Assembly: GCA_937901455.1 (NCBI GenBank)
Contig: CALDIA010000180.1
Span: 1-23,898 of the forward strand
Direction of reading: 5' to 3'
Source: an uncultured Bacteroidales bacterium
GTDB lineage: Bacteria; Bacteroidota; Bacteroidia; Bacteroidales; WCHB1-69
DNA length: 23,898 nucleotides
This document shows, piece after piece, positions 12,821 through 21,038 of the stretch (its first letter is position 1; each line of letters starts with the position of its first letter). A program made the translations under genes and the position numbers. The notes beneath the pieces were generated by a model. The model was given only the letters and a program-made list of their open reading frames with translations, did no database searches and was not told the origin of the DNA.

Positions 12821-14929
12821 TTATTTCAGGTGCGTATCAAACCAGTTGAGGAAATTGCGGTGCCAAAGCAGGCTGTTTTGCGGTTTGAGCACCCAGTGGG
12901 TTTCATCGGGGAAGTAGAGGTAGCGGGCATCCAAGCCTCTCAGTTTGGCGGCGTTATAGGCGGCCATGCCTTGAGAAGCCACGATGCGGAAGTCGAATTC
13001 GCTGTGGATGACACAGATAGGAGTATTCCACTTATCCACGAAGCGATGGGGTGAGAAGGTATAGCTTTTTTGTGCCCGGGCATTGTTCTTATCCCAGTAG
13101 GGTCCGCCGATGTCCCAGTTTTCGAACCAGAGTTCTTCGGTTTCGAGGTATTGTTGTTCGAAATTGAACATTCCGTTGTGGGCGAGCAGGGCTTTAAAGC
13201 GTCGGCCATCCTGGTAGCCTTTGGCTTCGTAGTTATGTCCAGCGAGCCAGTAGATGCTGAAGCCGCCGAAGCTGGCGCCGCAGGCGCCTAACCGCTCCTT
13301 GTCAATCTGCTTCACACTGTCCGTAAAGAAGTCAGCTGCCCGCAGATAGTCCTGCATACAGAGTCCGCCGTAGTCACCGCTAATTTCTTCGCACCACTCC
13401 GTGCCGAATCCGATAGTGCCCCGGCGGTTGGGTGCGATGATGAAGTAGCCTCCCCCGCTCATGACCATGAAGTTCCAACGGGTGCTCCAGAACTGGCTCA
13501 CCATCGACTGGGGACCGCCTTCGCAGTAGAGTAGCGCAGGGTATGTCTTCATGCTGTCATAGTCGTATGGATATATCAGCCAAGTGAGCATTTTCTTGCC
13601 GTCCACGGTGGTGATCCAATGCTCCTCCACCTTGCCCATGCGCACTTGTGAGAGAACATCGTCGTTGATGGCCGACACTTTCGTGCCATTGGCTTTGATG
13701 TCACTAAGGTTATATACATAAATCTCGGAAGGATATTGCATGGAGACTTGGTCGGCATAGAGTTTTCCATTCACTAATTCAAAGCTGTGGATATCGTGGT
13801 AACCATGCGAGACCTGGCGGAAGGTACGTTGCTCGCGATTGTAGGCAAAAATCTCGTCCATGCCGAGATAGTTGACCACTCCGAGGATTTCTTTGTCATC
13901 ATCGGTCCAGCTGATGCCCGTGAAGTTGAAGTCGAAGTTCTCCGACATGTCCTGATGTTCTCCTGTAGAGAGGTTCAAGACCATAAGGCGCAGTTTGTCG
14001 CTCTCGCAGCCGTCGCGCTCCATGCTCTCCCAAGCAAGGTATTTGCCATCGTGACTGAAGACGGGGTTCTGGTCGTAGCCCAAGATGTCCTCACTGACAT
14101 TCTGGGTGGTCTTCTTTTCAATATCATACAGGAAGATGTCGCTGTTGGTGGAGAGCGCATAGTCGGTTCCGGTCTTTTTGCGACAGGTGTAGGCGATGGT
14201 TTTGCTGTCGGGGCTATAGTTGTACTGCTCCACGCCACCCCATGGGCGCATAGGGCACTCAAAGGTGCTGTCGATGAGGCAAACGGCATGCTCTACATCC
14301 ACTTTGTTGCCGTCAAAGTCGGCGAGGAAAATCTGGGGATACTCATCTACCCAGTTGTCCCAGTGGCGGTACATCAGATCTTCGTTGATGCGGCCAGTGG
14401 TTTTGTCAAGACCTGCATAGAGATTTTCCAGATGGTTGGGGCGCACTACGGGTTTGGTGGCGATGAAGACGATAGACTTGCCGTCGGGGGCGAGTTTGAA
14501 GCCCTCCGTGCCGTTTTCGAAGGAGGCGATAGTCGTTTCGCGGCCGTCCTTCAGGGCTATGGAAAGTATGTCGTTGTCGCGGCAGAAGAGCAGGGTCTCA
14601 TTGTCCTGCCATACGAGATTGAACTCGCTGGCCGCAGTGGTGGTGAGCTGCTTGGCCTTACCGCCCTTGCTCGGAATCAAGTAAATCTCGGCATTTCCCT
14701 TGTTCTCCTCCATGTCGTAGTAGGTGACCGTGTAGGCAATTTGCTTGCCGTCAGGCGAGACGGTTTTTTCGCCCATCTTGCCCAGCGCCCACATCACCTC
14801 CGGGGTGAATCGGCCGTCCTGGACCTGTATTTCGGGTTTGCCAATGATTTTTCCATCGGCTGTCTCTTGTTTTTTGTTGCAGGCACAAATCAGTGTCAGC
14901 AAAGCAATTGCGAAAAATATCTTCTTCAT
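12821..14929 (-). CDS. dpp5: dipeptidyl-peptidase 5-type S9 peptidase, lipoprotein
   Basis: A serine exopeptidase of family S9 that should remove dipeptides from peptide N-termini in the envelope. Length (702 residues) and many segments match my recollection of P. gingivalis DPP5: DLMYRHWDNWV, ALSTNSDIFLYD, ISWTDDD, YCEGGPQSMVSQFW, NWDIGGPYW. A beta-propeller (about 30-430) precedes the alpha/beta-hydrolase domain. The catalytic triad is about Ser553 (GASFGGFS), Asp646 (SEFDFR) and His678 (DETHW). The N-terminus MKKIFFAIALLTLICAC has a lipobox-like stretch with Cys17 as the likely lipidated residue. I start at 14929 because upstream codons cross a TAGTTTTG promoter box. Confidence 0.9.
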   Translation of the reverse strand: MKKIFFAIALLTLICACNKKQETADGKIIGKPEIQVQDGRFTPEVMWALGKMGEKTVSPDGKQIAYTVTYYDMEENKGNAEIYLIPSKGGKAKQLTTTAASEFNLVWQDNETLLFCRDNDILSIALKDGRETTIASFENGTEGFKLAPDGKSIVFIATKPVVRPNHLENLYAGLDKTTGRINEDLMYRHWDNWVDEYPQIFLADFDGNKVDVEHAVCLIDSTFECPMRPWGGVEQYNYSPDSKTIAYTCRKKTGTDYALSTNSDIFLYDIEKKTTQNVSEDILGYDQNPVFSHDGKYLAWESMERDGCESDKLRLMVLNLSTGEHQDMSENFDFNFTGISWTDDDKEILGVVNYLGMDEIFAYNREQRTFRQVSHGYHDIHSFELVNGKLYADQVSMQYPSEIYVYNLSDIKANGTKVSAINDDVLSQVRMGKVEEHWITTVDGKKMLTWLIYPYDYDSMKTYPALLYCEGGPQSMVSQFWSTRWNFMVMSGGGYFIIAPNRRGTIGFGTEWCEEISGDYGGLCMQDYLRAADFFTDSVKQIDKERLGACGASFGGFSIYWLAGHNYEAKGYQDGRRFKALLAHNGMFNFEQQYLETEELWFENWDIGGPYWDKNNARAQKSYTFSPHRFVDKWNTPICVIHSEFDFRIVASQGMAAYNAAKLRGLDARYLYFPDETHWVLKPQNSLLWHRNFLNWFDTHLK

Positions 14930-14965
14930 AATGGTGTATAACTTGATTTTCGATTTTTGAAGATG

Positions 14966-14973
14966 CAAAACTA
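14966..14973 (-). promoter_or_regulatory. promoter -7 box of the DPP5 gene
   Basis: TAGTTTTG on the minus strand matches TAnnTTTG, placing the transcript start about 30 bases before the ATG at 14929 and excluding the 30 extra in-frame codons upstream. Confidence 0.55.
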
Positions 14974-15020
14974 AAAAATAATTTTTAAGAAGAAATAAGA
15001 AGCTTAGGGGTGCTTCCATT

Positions 15021-15080
15021 ATTTTTCAAAATCAGCCCAATTTGTTTTGGCAATATTACGGGCCATCTGTTTTGAAAAAT
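15021..15080 (-). terminator. AT-rich inverted repeat after the alkyltransferase gene
   Basis: ATTTTTCAAAA (15021-15031) pairs with TTTTGAAAAAT (15070-15080), extended by CAG/CTG past a one-base bulge. The repeat begins at the last stop-codon base of the upstream gene and ends before the DPP5 promoter. The stem is weak and no T tract follows, so the terminator role is uncertain. Confidence 0.35.
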
Positions 15081-15694
15081 TAGAATAGTGTTGGTTCCCA
15101 GGCGTGGTGCCCTTGAATTTTGGCGTTGGCTTTTGCCTCCAAATTGAGGAGTTTGATTTTACGGGAGATATCCCAGCGGTAGCCTCCGAGGGTGCCGTTG
15201 GTGCGGACCACCCGGTGGCATGGCACGATACACATCACGGGATTGGCCCCCACGGCCTGTCCTACCGGGCGGGCCGACTTGGGTCTTTGAATGCGGTTGG
15301 CGATGAGCTGATAAGTGGTTACCATACCGGTGGGGATGGACAGCAGGTCGCGCCACACGGCTATCTGGAAGGGGGTACCATAGAGGTGCAGGCAAAGACT
15401 GGGTACCTTGTCGTAGCGATGGCGAAGCAGCAATAAGGCCTTTTTGTGGAGCGAGACGGTGCGTTGGCGGAACCGGGCCTTTGGAAAATGTCTCTTTAGG
15501 TTTTTTTCAGGCTCCCACTTCATGGCAGCGGGCATCAGAAAACAGATACCCTTGGGTGTGGAGGCAATTAACACCCGTCCAAACGGGGCTGTTTGGATGC
15601 TATAGGTGATGGTGAGAGGTTTCTTCTTGTCTGAAAACTCCTCGCGCGACATTGGTTCTATCCAGATACGGCAATGTTTTATATTATTCATCAT
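15080..15694 (-). CDS. ogt: methylated-DNA--protein-cysteine S-methyltransferase
   Basis: This suicide DNA-repair protein transfers alkyl groups from O6-alkylguanine to its own cysteine. The active-site PCHRV motif is clear, with Cys159 as acceptor in the 204-residue form. Other family landmarks are GTPFQIAVWRDLLSIPTG, TTYQLIANRI, SARPVGQAVGANP and NGTLGGYRW. The N-terminal part carries no Ada regulatory domain. Tandem ATGs at 15694 and 15691 lie just after a TATATTTG promoter box; in-frame codons upstream would cross that box. The gene is divergent from the dCMP deaminase gene. An Ogt-type rather than Ada-type enzyme is the sure part; the symbol is by class. Confidence 0.93.
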   Translation of the reverse strand: MMNNIKHCRIWIEPMSREEFSDKKKPLTITYSIQTAPFGRVLIASTPKGICFLMPAAMKWEPEKNLKRHFPKARFRQRTVSLHKKALLLLRHRYDKVPSLCLHLYGTPFQIAVWRDLLSIPTGMVTTYQLIANRIQRPKSARPVGQAVGANPVMCIVPCHRVVRTNGTLGGYRWDISRKIKLLNLEAKANAKIQGHHAWEPTLF

Positions 15695-15710
15695 CAAGTG
15701 AATTTGACGG

Positions 15711-15718
15711 CAAATATA
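15711..15718 (-). promoter_or_regulatory. promoter -7 box of ogt
   Basis: TATATTTG on the minus strand, followed by GCC, matches TAnnTTTG. It leaves a leader of roughly ten bases before the ATG at 15694 and pairs divergently with the box at 15752. Confidence 0.5.
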
Positions 15719-15751
15719 AAAAAAATGCAAACCAGAGACCATTTAAAATGC

Positions 15752-15759
15752 TATCTTTG
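15752..15759 (+). promoter_or_regulatory. promoter -7 box of the dCMP deaminase operon
   Basis: TATCTTTG followed by GC matches TAnnTTTG, about 20 bases before the ATG at 15780. It would drive all three genes to 17662. Confidence 0.55.
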
Positions 15760-15779
15760 CGCCCTCAAACAATAATACA

Positions 15780-16274
15780 ATGGAAGAGCAGAAACAATAT
15801 GTCCGTCCCTCATGGGATGAGTACTTTATGGAGATTGCGGATACGGTGAGCAAGCGTGCCACCTGTGACCGCGGGCGCAGCGGGTGTGTGATTGTGCGCG
15901 ACCGCCAGATATTAGTCACTGGCTATGTGGGCTCCCCCAAGGGATTGCCCCATTGCGATGAGGTGGGACACCAGCTCAAGCAGACCATCCACGAGGATGG
16001 CACAGTAACCCAGCATTGCGTGCGCACCGTGCACGCTGAGCAGAACGCCATCTGTCAAGCCGCCAAGCTGGGCATCTCCTTGGATGGTGCCACGCTCTAC
16101 TGCCGCATGACCCCCTGCCGCGTGTGTGCCATGCTCATCATCAATTGTGGTATCCGCCGCGTGGTGTGCGCTAATAAATATCACGCCGGCACCGAGTCTG
16201 AAGAAATGTTCAAACAGGCCGGTGTGCAGCTGGAATTTTTTTCTAACGAGGTTCTACAATACAAAAACCAGTAA
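15780..16274 (+). CDS. dCMP deaminase (ComEB-type cytidine/deoxycytidylate deaminase)
   Basis: This enzyme deaminates dCMP to dUMP, supplying the precursor for dTMP. The 164-residue protein has the zinc-site and catalytic motif TVHAEQNA (His85, Glu87) and the paired cysteines PCRVC (Cys113, Cys116). Additional cysteines near the N-terminus (ATCDRGRSGC and LPHCDEVGH) fit the second metal site seen in this family. It is cytoplasmic. The stop is followed three bases later by the radical SAM gene, so the two are probably co-transcribed. The start at 15780 follows a promoter box by about 20 bases. Confidence 0.93.
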   Translation: MEEQKQYVRPSWDEYFMEIADTVSKRATCDRGRSGCVIVRDRQILVTGYVGSPKGLPHCDEVGHQLKQTIHEDGTVTQHCVRTVHAEQNAICQAAKLGISLDGATLYCRMTPCRVCAMLIINCGIRRVVCANKYHAGTESEEMFKQAGVQLEFFSNEVLQYKNQ

Positions 16275-16277
16275 ATA

Positions 16278-17054
16278 ATGTCCACTTTTTTATGGGAATC
16301 CATTGCTTTTGGCCCGATTCATAGTCGGCGTTTAGGCCATTCGCTGGGCATCAATCTGCTGCCGACGGATGTCAAGATATGCTCCTTTAACTGCTTGTAC
16401 TGCGAGTGTGGCTGGACATTGGAGAAGTCGCTCACGGCCCGTGAGTACTATTCCGTGGATACTGTGATGCAAGCCATTGAGCATAAGCTTCAAAGTGTAA
16501 AGGAAGAGGGCAGGGAGGTGGATAGCATTACCTTTTCTGGAAACGGCGAGCCCACACTGCATCCCCACTTCGACCAAATCATTGACCGTCTGCTCGTGCT
16601 CCGTGACCAGTATTACCCACAAGCAGTCATCTCCTGTCTATCGAATGCCACACAACTCTTGCGACCAGAGGTTTGTGCCGCCTTGAAAAGGATCGAAAAC
16701 CCCTTGTTGAAGTTAGATGCCGGCACTCAAGAAATGCTCAACATCATCAATGATCCCATTGTGCCAGTGGATATTGAGGCTGTAACCTGCGAGCTTTGCT
16801 CTTTTGAGGGTAATTTGGTGATACAGTCTATGTTCTTGAGTGGGGAAAAGGACGGACTCCCCTTCGACAACAGCCAGGAACCGAATATTTCCGCTTGGAT
16901 AGATCGAATCCGGCAGATCAAGCCTCGCAAGGTGATGATCTATTCGCTCGATCGCGAGACCCCTGCCATGCAGCTGCACCAATTTTCTAAAGAGCAGTTG
17001 GAAGCCATTGCTGACAAGGTGCGCGCACTCGATATCAAGACGGATACCTTCTGA
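16278..17054 (+). CDS. radical SAM protein of unknown substrate
   Basis: The CX3CX2C cluster motif is Cys35, Cys39 and Cys42 (KICSFNCLYC), the [4Fe-4S] site that cleaves S-adenosylmethionine. It is preceded by GPIHSRRLGHSLGINLLP, a hallmark of the COG0731-type Fe-S oxidoreductases. ITFSGNGEPTLHP fits the second conserved SAM-binding strand. The 258-residue protein has no added SPASM or B12 domain and is probably cytoplasmic. The reaction is not known to me; related proteins occur widely without an assigned substrate. It sits between dCMP deaminase (3-base gap) and a PAP2 phosphatase (2-base gap). Confidence 0.88.
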   Translation: MSTFLWESIAFGPIHSRRLGHSLGINLLPTDVKICSFNCLYCECGWTLEKSLTAREYYSVDTVMQAIEHKLQSVKEEGREVDSITFSGNGEPTLHPHFDQIIDRLLVLRDQYYPQAVISCLSNATQLLRPEVCAALKRIENPLLKLDAGTQEMLNIINDPIVPVDIEAVTCELCSFEGNLVIQSMFLSGEKDGLPFDNSQEPNISAWIDRIRQIKPRKVMIYSLDRETPAMQLHQFSKEQLEAIADKVRALDIKTDTF

Positions 17055-17056
17055 GC

Positions 17057-17662
17057 ATGTTCTCCCTGATTGACCATATTGTGCATTATGACCGCTGGGC
17101 CGTGTGGTTCATCAGTCAACAGCATACGCCTTGGTTGGATCAGCTGATGTATAACATTTCCACTTTTTCCTTTTGGTTGCCACTTTATCTGACTATTGCG
17201 GTTTTGCTTTATATGATGTATGGTAAAAAATGCTTTAGGATGTTTATGGCGATAGGACTGGTTTTGGGGTTGGTGAGTATTCTTGGAAGCGAGATCATCA
17301 AACCCATAGTCGGGCGCCCTCGCCCGACTTATTGCTCTAAGTTGCGGCCGATGTTGAATTTGGTTGTGAAACCCAATGGGCATCTGTATTTTGGTGGGCA
17401 CGACAGTTATCCTTCAGGGCATGCTGCCAATGCTTTCGCTCTAATCATGCTCTCTTTTTACTATTTGAAGCAGAAAATGGTGGCAAAGCGGTTCTTTTTG
17501 GCCTTTGGCATACTGTATGTATTGACGGTTTCTTTCTCACGCATCTATCTTTGCGTGCATTTTCCCACCGATATTGTGGGCGGGTGGTTGTTGGCCGGTA
17601 TAGTAGTCGCCTGCGTCATCCAGGGTGAGCGACGCGCGGGCGTTCCCGGTGCGATGTGGTAA
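17057..17662 (+). CDS. PAP2-family membrane phosphatase
   Basis: This integral membrane lipid or pyrophosphate phosphatase carries all three PAP2 signatures: KX6RP at Lys82-Pro90 (KPIVGRPRP), PSGH at 119-122, and SRX5HX3D at Ser161-Asp172 with the catalytic His168. Several hydrophobic segments surround these motifs. At 201 residues it is a normal size for undecaprenyl-diphosphate or phosphatidic/phosphatidylglycerol-phosphate phosphatases of this family; sequence alone does not choose among them. It starts two bases after the radical SAM stop. The downstream gap to the convergent rhamnosidase is only 30 bases and I see no convincing terminator there. Confidence 0.93.
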   Translation: MFSLIDHIVHYDRWAVWFISQQHTPWLDQLMYNISTFSFWLPLYLTIAVLLYMMYGKKCFRMFMAIGLVLGLVSILGSEIIKPIVGRPRPTYCSKLRPMLNLVVKPNGHLYFGGHDSYPSGHAANAFALIMLSFYYLKQKMVAKRFFLAFGILYVLTVSFSRIYLCVHFPTDIVGGWLLAGIVVACVIQGERRAGVPGAMW

Positions 17663-17692
17663 GTTATTGGAGAGCCCTTTCGCTTGTTTTGC

Positions 17693-20440
17693 TTATTGTA
17701 TTTTTTCGGAGAAGTGGTAGTTTCCACTGCCTAAGTTCATTTTCTTGTACCCTGACGCACAGGGCACCCACACTTCAGCGGAGGTGTTGGCAGGGATTTG
17801 AATGTCCCATTCCATTCGTTTGCCCCGGCGTTGCCAAGAACTCTTGATTTCACCTGACACGGAGTTGTAGGAGCATTTTACTGTGTTAAGGCCTTTTACA
17901 AGATAGGGCGTGAGTTGGATTTTGCTATAGCCGGGCTCTAACGCGCGGATGCCGCCGAGATATTCGTATTCCCAAAGGATAAGGTCACCGAGGAGCATTA
18001 CATGGTTACCGGAGTTCATATACGGTGCGGCCGTGTTGCCGTTCCAGAGTTCCCAGATGGTGGAGGCGCCGTTGCGAGCCATGTAGCCCCAGCTCGGATA
18101 GGTGTCGTTGGAGGCAATCTTGAATGCCAGGTCGCCGCGTCCGAAATCCGTGAGCGTGCGCATCAGTTGTTGGATGCCAACCACCCCCGTGGAGACGTGC
18201 CCGCCAAATTCGTTTACGGTTTTGTCGATGATGTTGCCGAAAACCTTTTCCTCCATTTCCTTCGGCACCATACCAAAGGCTAAAGGCAGGATGTTGGCAG
18301 TAACGGTGCCGTTGTCATAGCGCCCAGTTTCCCTGTCAAGGTACTTGTCGTTGTAAGCGTGTGTGATGAACATAATGTCGTTCCGGAACAATGAAGCATC
18401 ATCGGTTTTGCCCAGCAGATCAGCGAACTTAGCCATCTTGTCTGCCAAGTAGCAGTAGAATGGCGTGGAGATGACGGCTGCTTTGGTCATGCGGGAGGGA
18501 TCTTTGGCGTGTACCAAACCGAGCGACTCGGGGGGCATGCACCAGTCACCGTAGCAGTCTCGGGTGAGGATACCGTCCACGAGGTAGCTTTGCTTCATGT
18601 GGAAAATCCAGCGTTTCATGGCATCATAGTGCAGGCGGATGGGCTCAAAGTCGCCGAAGCGCGTGTAAAGCATGTCGGCAACGGTGATAAACGCGCCGGG
18701 CCAGGTCATATTGTCGGTGTAATGTCGCCAATAGTTAGGCCATACATCACATAGCGATCCGCTGTACCATTGGCTGTCTTCGCCATCGACAAGCCATTTG
18801 GCGTAGAGACGGTGGTTGTTGAAGATGTAAGACTCGCCGTAGTTGCCTGTGGTACGGTCTCCAGTCCAACCCATGCGCTCGTCACGCTGCGGGCAATCAG
18901 TGGGCATACTGCGGTAATTGCCCCGGATACCCCAGTAGGCGTTGTGATAGACGGTGTTGATGACTTGGTCGGAAGTTTCGAAATGCCCCGTGACAGGCAT
19001 CTCATCGTATAAAACCATTCCGAGGAAGTTGCTGGGTTCAGGAGGGTTCCTCAAGCCACTGATTTCCACATAGCGGAAACCGTGGTATATAAAGGTGGGG
19101 TGCCAACAGAACGTGTCACCTGACCCCACAATATAGCGGTCGGTGAAGCCTGCGCCGCGGAGATTTTCGGTGTAGAGGGTGCTGTCGGGGTTGAGGGACT
19201 CAGCAAAGCGAAGCATGATAGTGTCGCCGATAAGCTGCCCATGAAGTTGCATGTTCAGGTAACCCACCATGTTCTGTCCCATGTCGAGGATCCATTTGTT
19301 GCCTTTGCGAAACAGGGAGATAGGCTGCAGTAAGTCTTGTACTTTAAGGTTGGGGTTTGATTGAGGTTCCAGTTTGCCCTCGGGCGGGTGCACAGTAAAG
19401 ACGGGGATCCACTTGGTGTCGTCGTATCCTGCGGAGGTCCAGTTGCCAAGTTCGAGGCGGGCATCGTAGGTTTCGCCGTCAAACTCGTTGAGGGTGCGGA
19501 TGGGCCCTTGGTTGGTGATCTTCCAGCTGTCATTGCTGACAATGCGTTCGGTGGTGCCGTCTTGGTAGGTCACCTCCAGCTGGAGAATCATGCGCGGCCG
19601 GCCGTAGTGCATCACATGTGTTTCGCCGCCCCACTCGTTCTCTCCCCGGTTGTAGCGCATGGCAAAGTAGCGGCCGGCCGCAAGGATAATGCCGATGGCG
19701 TTGTCACCCTTGTGCAGTTGGCTGGTCACATCGTATGCGTTGAAATACACCCTCTTTCGATAATCGGAAAGAGCAGGCTTGAAAATCTCCTCTTGGGCGA
19801 TTTCCGTTCCGTTGAGAAAGGCACTGTACTGGCCAAGACCGCAGACATAAAGCCGTGCCTCCCGGACATCGTCGCGCAGCTGGAACTCTTTGCGGATGTA
19901 GCGCGCCGCAATGCGGGTCTTGCGCACTAAGCTGTCATCGTCAAACTCATGGCCGATCCAAAGCGCGCTCCAGTCTTCGGGGTCCAGCAGACTGATTTCG
20001 AAGTTCTGCACCGGACTCTCTGTCTCCATGTGTTTGGTTTTGGATCCTTTCTTGTCGTTGGCCTCCGATGTGGCATCCTCATAGGTGACAGCGGTCACAA
20101 TCTTCCAATAAGCCTTGTCGCGACTATGCAGCTGTTTGCCTTGATATGGGATGTAAAGCATCTGGTTGGAGGCAATTGTCTTGGAGTCCCAAAGATCCCC
20201 GATGTTGTTGCGGGCGTTCTCCATAGTAGAAGCTACAATGATACGGTAACTGGTCTGCATGACATTTTGGTATGGACCATCGACGTCGTATTTCCAGCTG
20301 AAGCGTGGCTGGTTGGTGGCCAATGGCTGGGTGCCGTCCTGCATCTCCACCGTGGGACTTCCGATTCGGATGTTTTGTCCCTGAATGCTGAAAGATACTA
20401 AAAGGAAGAGTAGTAGAAAACTAAAAGAAAGAAGCCTCAT
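17693..20440 (-). CDS. GH78 alpha-L-rhamnosidase, secreted
   Basis: This enzyme hydrolyses terminal alpha-L-rhamnose from plant glycans or glycosides. The 915-residue protein begins with a signal peptide (MRLLSFSFLLLFLLVSFSIQG). It follows the GH78 order: N-terminal beta domains to about residue 370, the concanavalin-like domain (about 370-480), the six-hairpin catalytic domain (about 480-830) and a C-terminal beta domain. DCPQRDERMGWTGD (515-528) holds the likely general acid Glu521, and STIWELWNG places the likely general base at Glu797. A TATTTTTG box at 20540-20533 gives a leader of about 85 bases. No susC/susD or sugar regulator adjoins it, so it is an orphan rather than part of a utilisation locus visible here. 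Confidence 0.94.
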   Translation of the reverse strand: MRLLSFSFLLLFLLVSFSIQGQNIRIGSPTVEMQDGTQPLATNQPRFSWKYDVDGPYQNVMQTSYRIIVASTMENARNNIGDLWDSKTIASNQMLYIPYQGKQLHSRDKAYWKIVTAVTYEDATSEANDKKGSKTKHMETESPVQNFEISLLDPEDWSALWIGHEFDDDSLVRKTRIAARYIRKEFQLRDDVREARLYVCGLGQYSAFLNGTEIAQEEIFKPALSDYRKRVYFNAYDVTSQLHKGDNAIGIILAAGRYFAMRYNRGENEWGGETHVMHYGRPRMILQLEVTYQDGTTERIVSNDSWKITNQGPIRTLNEFDGETYDARLELGNWTSAGYDDTKWIPVFTVHPPEGKLEPQSNPNLKVQDLLQPISLFRKGNKWILDMGQNMVGYLNMQLHGQLIGDTIMLRFAESLNPDSTLYTENLRGAGFTDRYIVGSGDTFCWHPTFIYHGFRYVEISGLRNPPEPSNFLGMVLYDEMPVTGHFETSDQVINTVYHNAYWGIRGNYRSMPTDCPQRDERMGWTGDRTTGNYGESYIFNNHRLYAKWLVDGEDSQWYSGSLCDVWPNYWRHYTDNMTWPGAFITVADMLYTRFGDFEPIRLHYDAMKRWIFHMKQSYLVDGILTRDCYGDWCMPPESLGLVHAKDPSRMTKAAVISTPFYCYLADKMAKFADLLGKTDDASLFRNDIMFITHAYNDKYLDRETGRYDNGTVTANILPLAFGMVPKEMEEKVFGNIIDKTVNEFGGHVSTGVVGIQQLMRTLTDFGRGDLAFKIASNDTYPSWGYMARNGASTIWELWNGNTAAPYMNSGNHVMLLGDLILWEYEYLGGIRALEPGYSKIQLTPYLVKGLNTVKCSYNSVSGEIKSSWQRRGKRMEWDIQIPANTSAEVWVPCASGYKKMNLGSGNYHFSEKIQ

Positions 20441-20532
20441 TTTTGCGATTATTTGATGACAGTTAAGTGAAAGCGTGGTAGTGTTTCACCCAGTGTGTCT
20501 GAGTTGGGTTTTCGATGAACTTTATAGCCGTG

Positions 20533-20540
20533 CAAAAATA
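20533..20540 (-). promoter_or_regulatory. promoter -7 box of the rhamnosidase gene
   Basis: TATTTTTG on the minus strand, followed by GC, matches TAnnTTTG. It lies about 90 bases before the ATG at 20440, leaving a leader of about 85 bases, longer than at other genes here. Confidence 0.5.
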
Positions 20541-20556
20541 GTCTTTTTTTCGGTTC

Positions 20557-20588
20557 ATTCGACAGCAGGCCGCGGTCAGCTGTCGAAT
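20557..20588. repeat. perfect 10-bp inverted repeat containing a stop codon
   Basis: ATTCGACAGC (20557-20566) and GCTGTCGAAT (20579-20588) flank a 12-base GC-rich loop. The stop codon of the small membrane protein gene (20578-20576) is in the loop, and the rhamnosidase promoter is just beyond. On the minus strand it is followed by A rather than T residues, so it is not a classical terminator. Confidence 0.6.
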
Positions 20589-20878
20589 GGCGGTTTTTCA
20601 GCGGGGGAAGGCGTACCGTTGTCGCACAGCCAAGCTCTCATCAAGGAGAGTTTTAGGAGATGCGCAAAAAGGTCGGCCGAGAAGGTAAACAGCATGACCG
20701 CCCCACAGCTCCACGCCAGTAAATAGACCGGCGCGTCTATACGATTGTTGGGATATTGCACTACATACACCGACATGAACACAGTCAGCGCAACCGCAAA
20801 TAGGCATGCTAAGGGGAAGTTCCCGAACACATGCCAGAAATTGTGGATGAAGTTTTTGATTTTTTGCTTTTTATCCAT
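20576..20878 (-). CDS. small two-helix membrane protein, possibly a truncated larger protein
   Basis: The 100-residue product has a basic N-terminus (MDKKQKIKNFIHNFW), a first hydrophobic segment FPLACLFAVALTVFMSVYVV (about 21-40) and a second, YLLAWSCGAVMLFTFSADLF (about 52-71), then a short polar tail. The opening recalls the N-terminus of larger Bacteroidota membrane proteins such as DUF4153, from memory only. Only 135 bases separate the stop from the rhamnosidase start, so no further domain can follow: it is either a genuine small protein or a remnant. The stop sits inside an inverted repeat. It is divergent from the PtpA gene. Confidence 0.6.
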   Translation of the reverse strand: MDKKQKIKNFIHNFWHVFGNFPLACLFAVALTVFMSVYVVQYPNNRIDAPVYLLAWSCGAVMLFTFSADLFAHLLKLSLMRAWLCDNGTPSPAEKPPFDS

Positions 20879-20973
20879 AATGGTTTGGGTTTGTTCAGGT
20901 GATAGATATTTTCACTCAAAGGTGGCTAAGAGACAAAATATTGGTTAATAGGTTGAGAATCCCCGTTTTTTCC

Positions 20974-20981
20974 TATCTTTG
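20974..20981 (+). promoter_or_regulatory. promoter -7 box of the PtpA gene
   Basis: TATCTTTG followed by GCCGC matches TAnnTTTG, with a TTG at 20953-20955 as a possible -33 element 18 bases upstream. It leaves a leader of about 50 bases to the ATG at 21039. Confidence 0.6.
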
Positions 20982-21038
20982 CCGCTGCAATTTTTAATAC
21001 CCAATTCATTAGAAACAGTAACCATTTTTACTCATAAC

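Noticed and set aside
13787..14941. 384-codon plus-strand open frame
   Set aside because: It lies wholly antisense to the DPP5 gene, which has full family motifs and a catalytic triad. The antisense frame shows only low-complexity hydrophobic and Val/Gly-rich sequence.
17663..17720. Terminator between the PAP2 and rhamnosidase genes
   Set aside because: The only small stem (AGTGG/CCACT near 17711-17727) is not followed by a T tract on either strand.
12700..20590. Two unrelated small membrane proteins both end in a KPFDS/KPPFDS tail
   Set aside because: The match is five residues with different codons, and flanking sequence is dissimilar, so chance is adequate.
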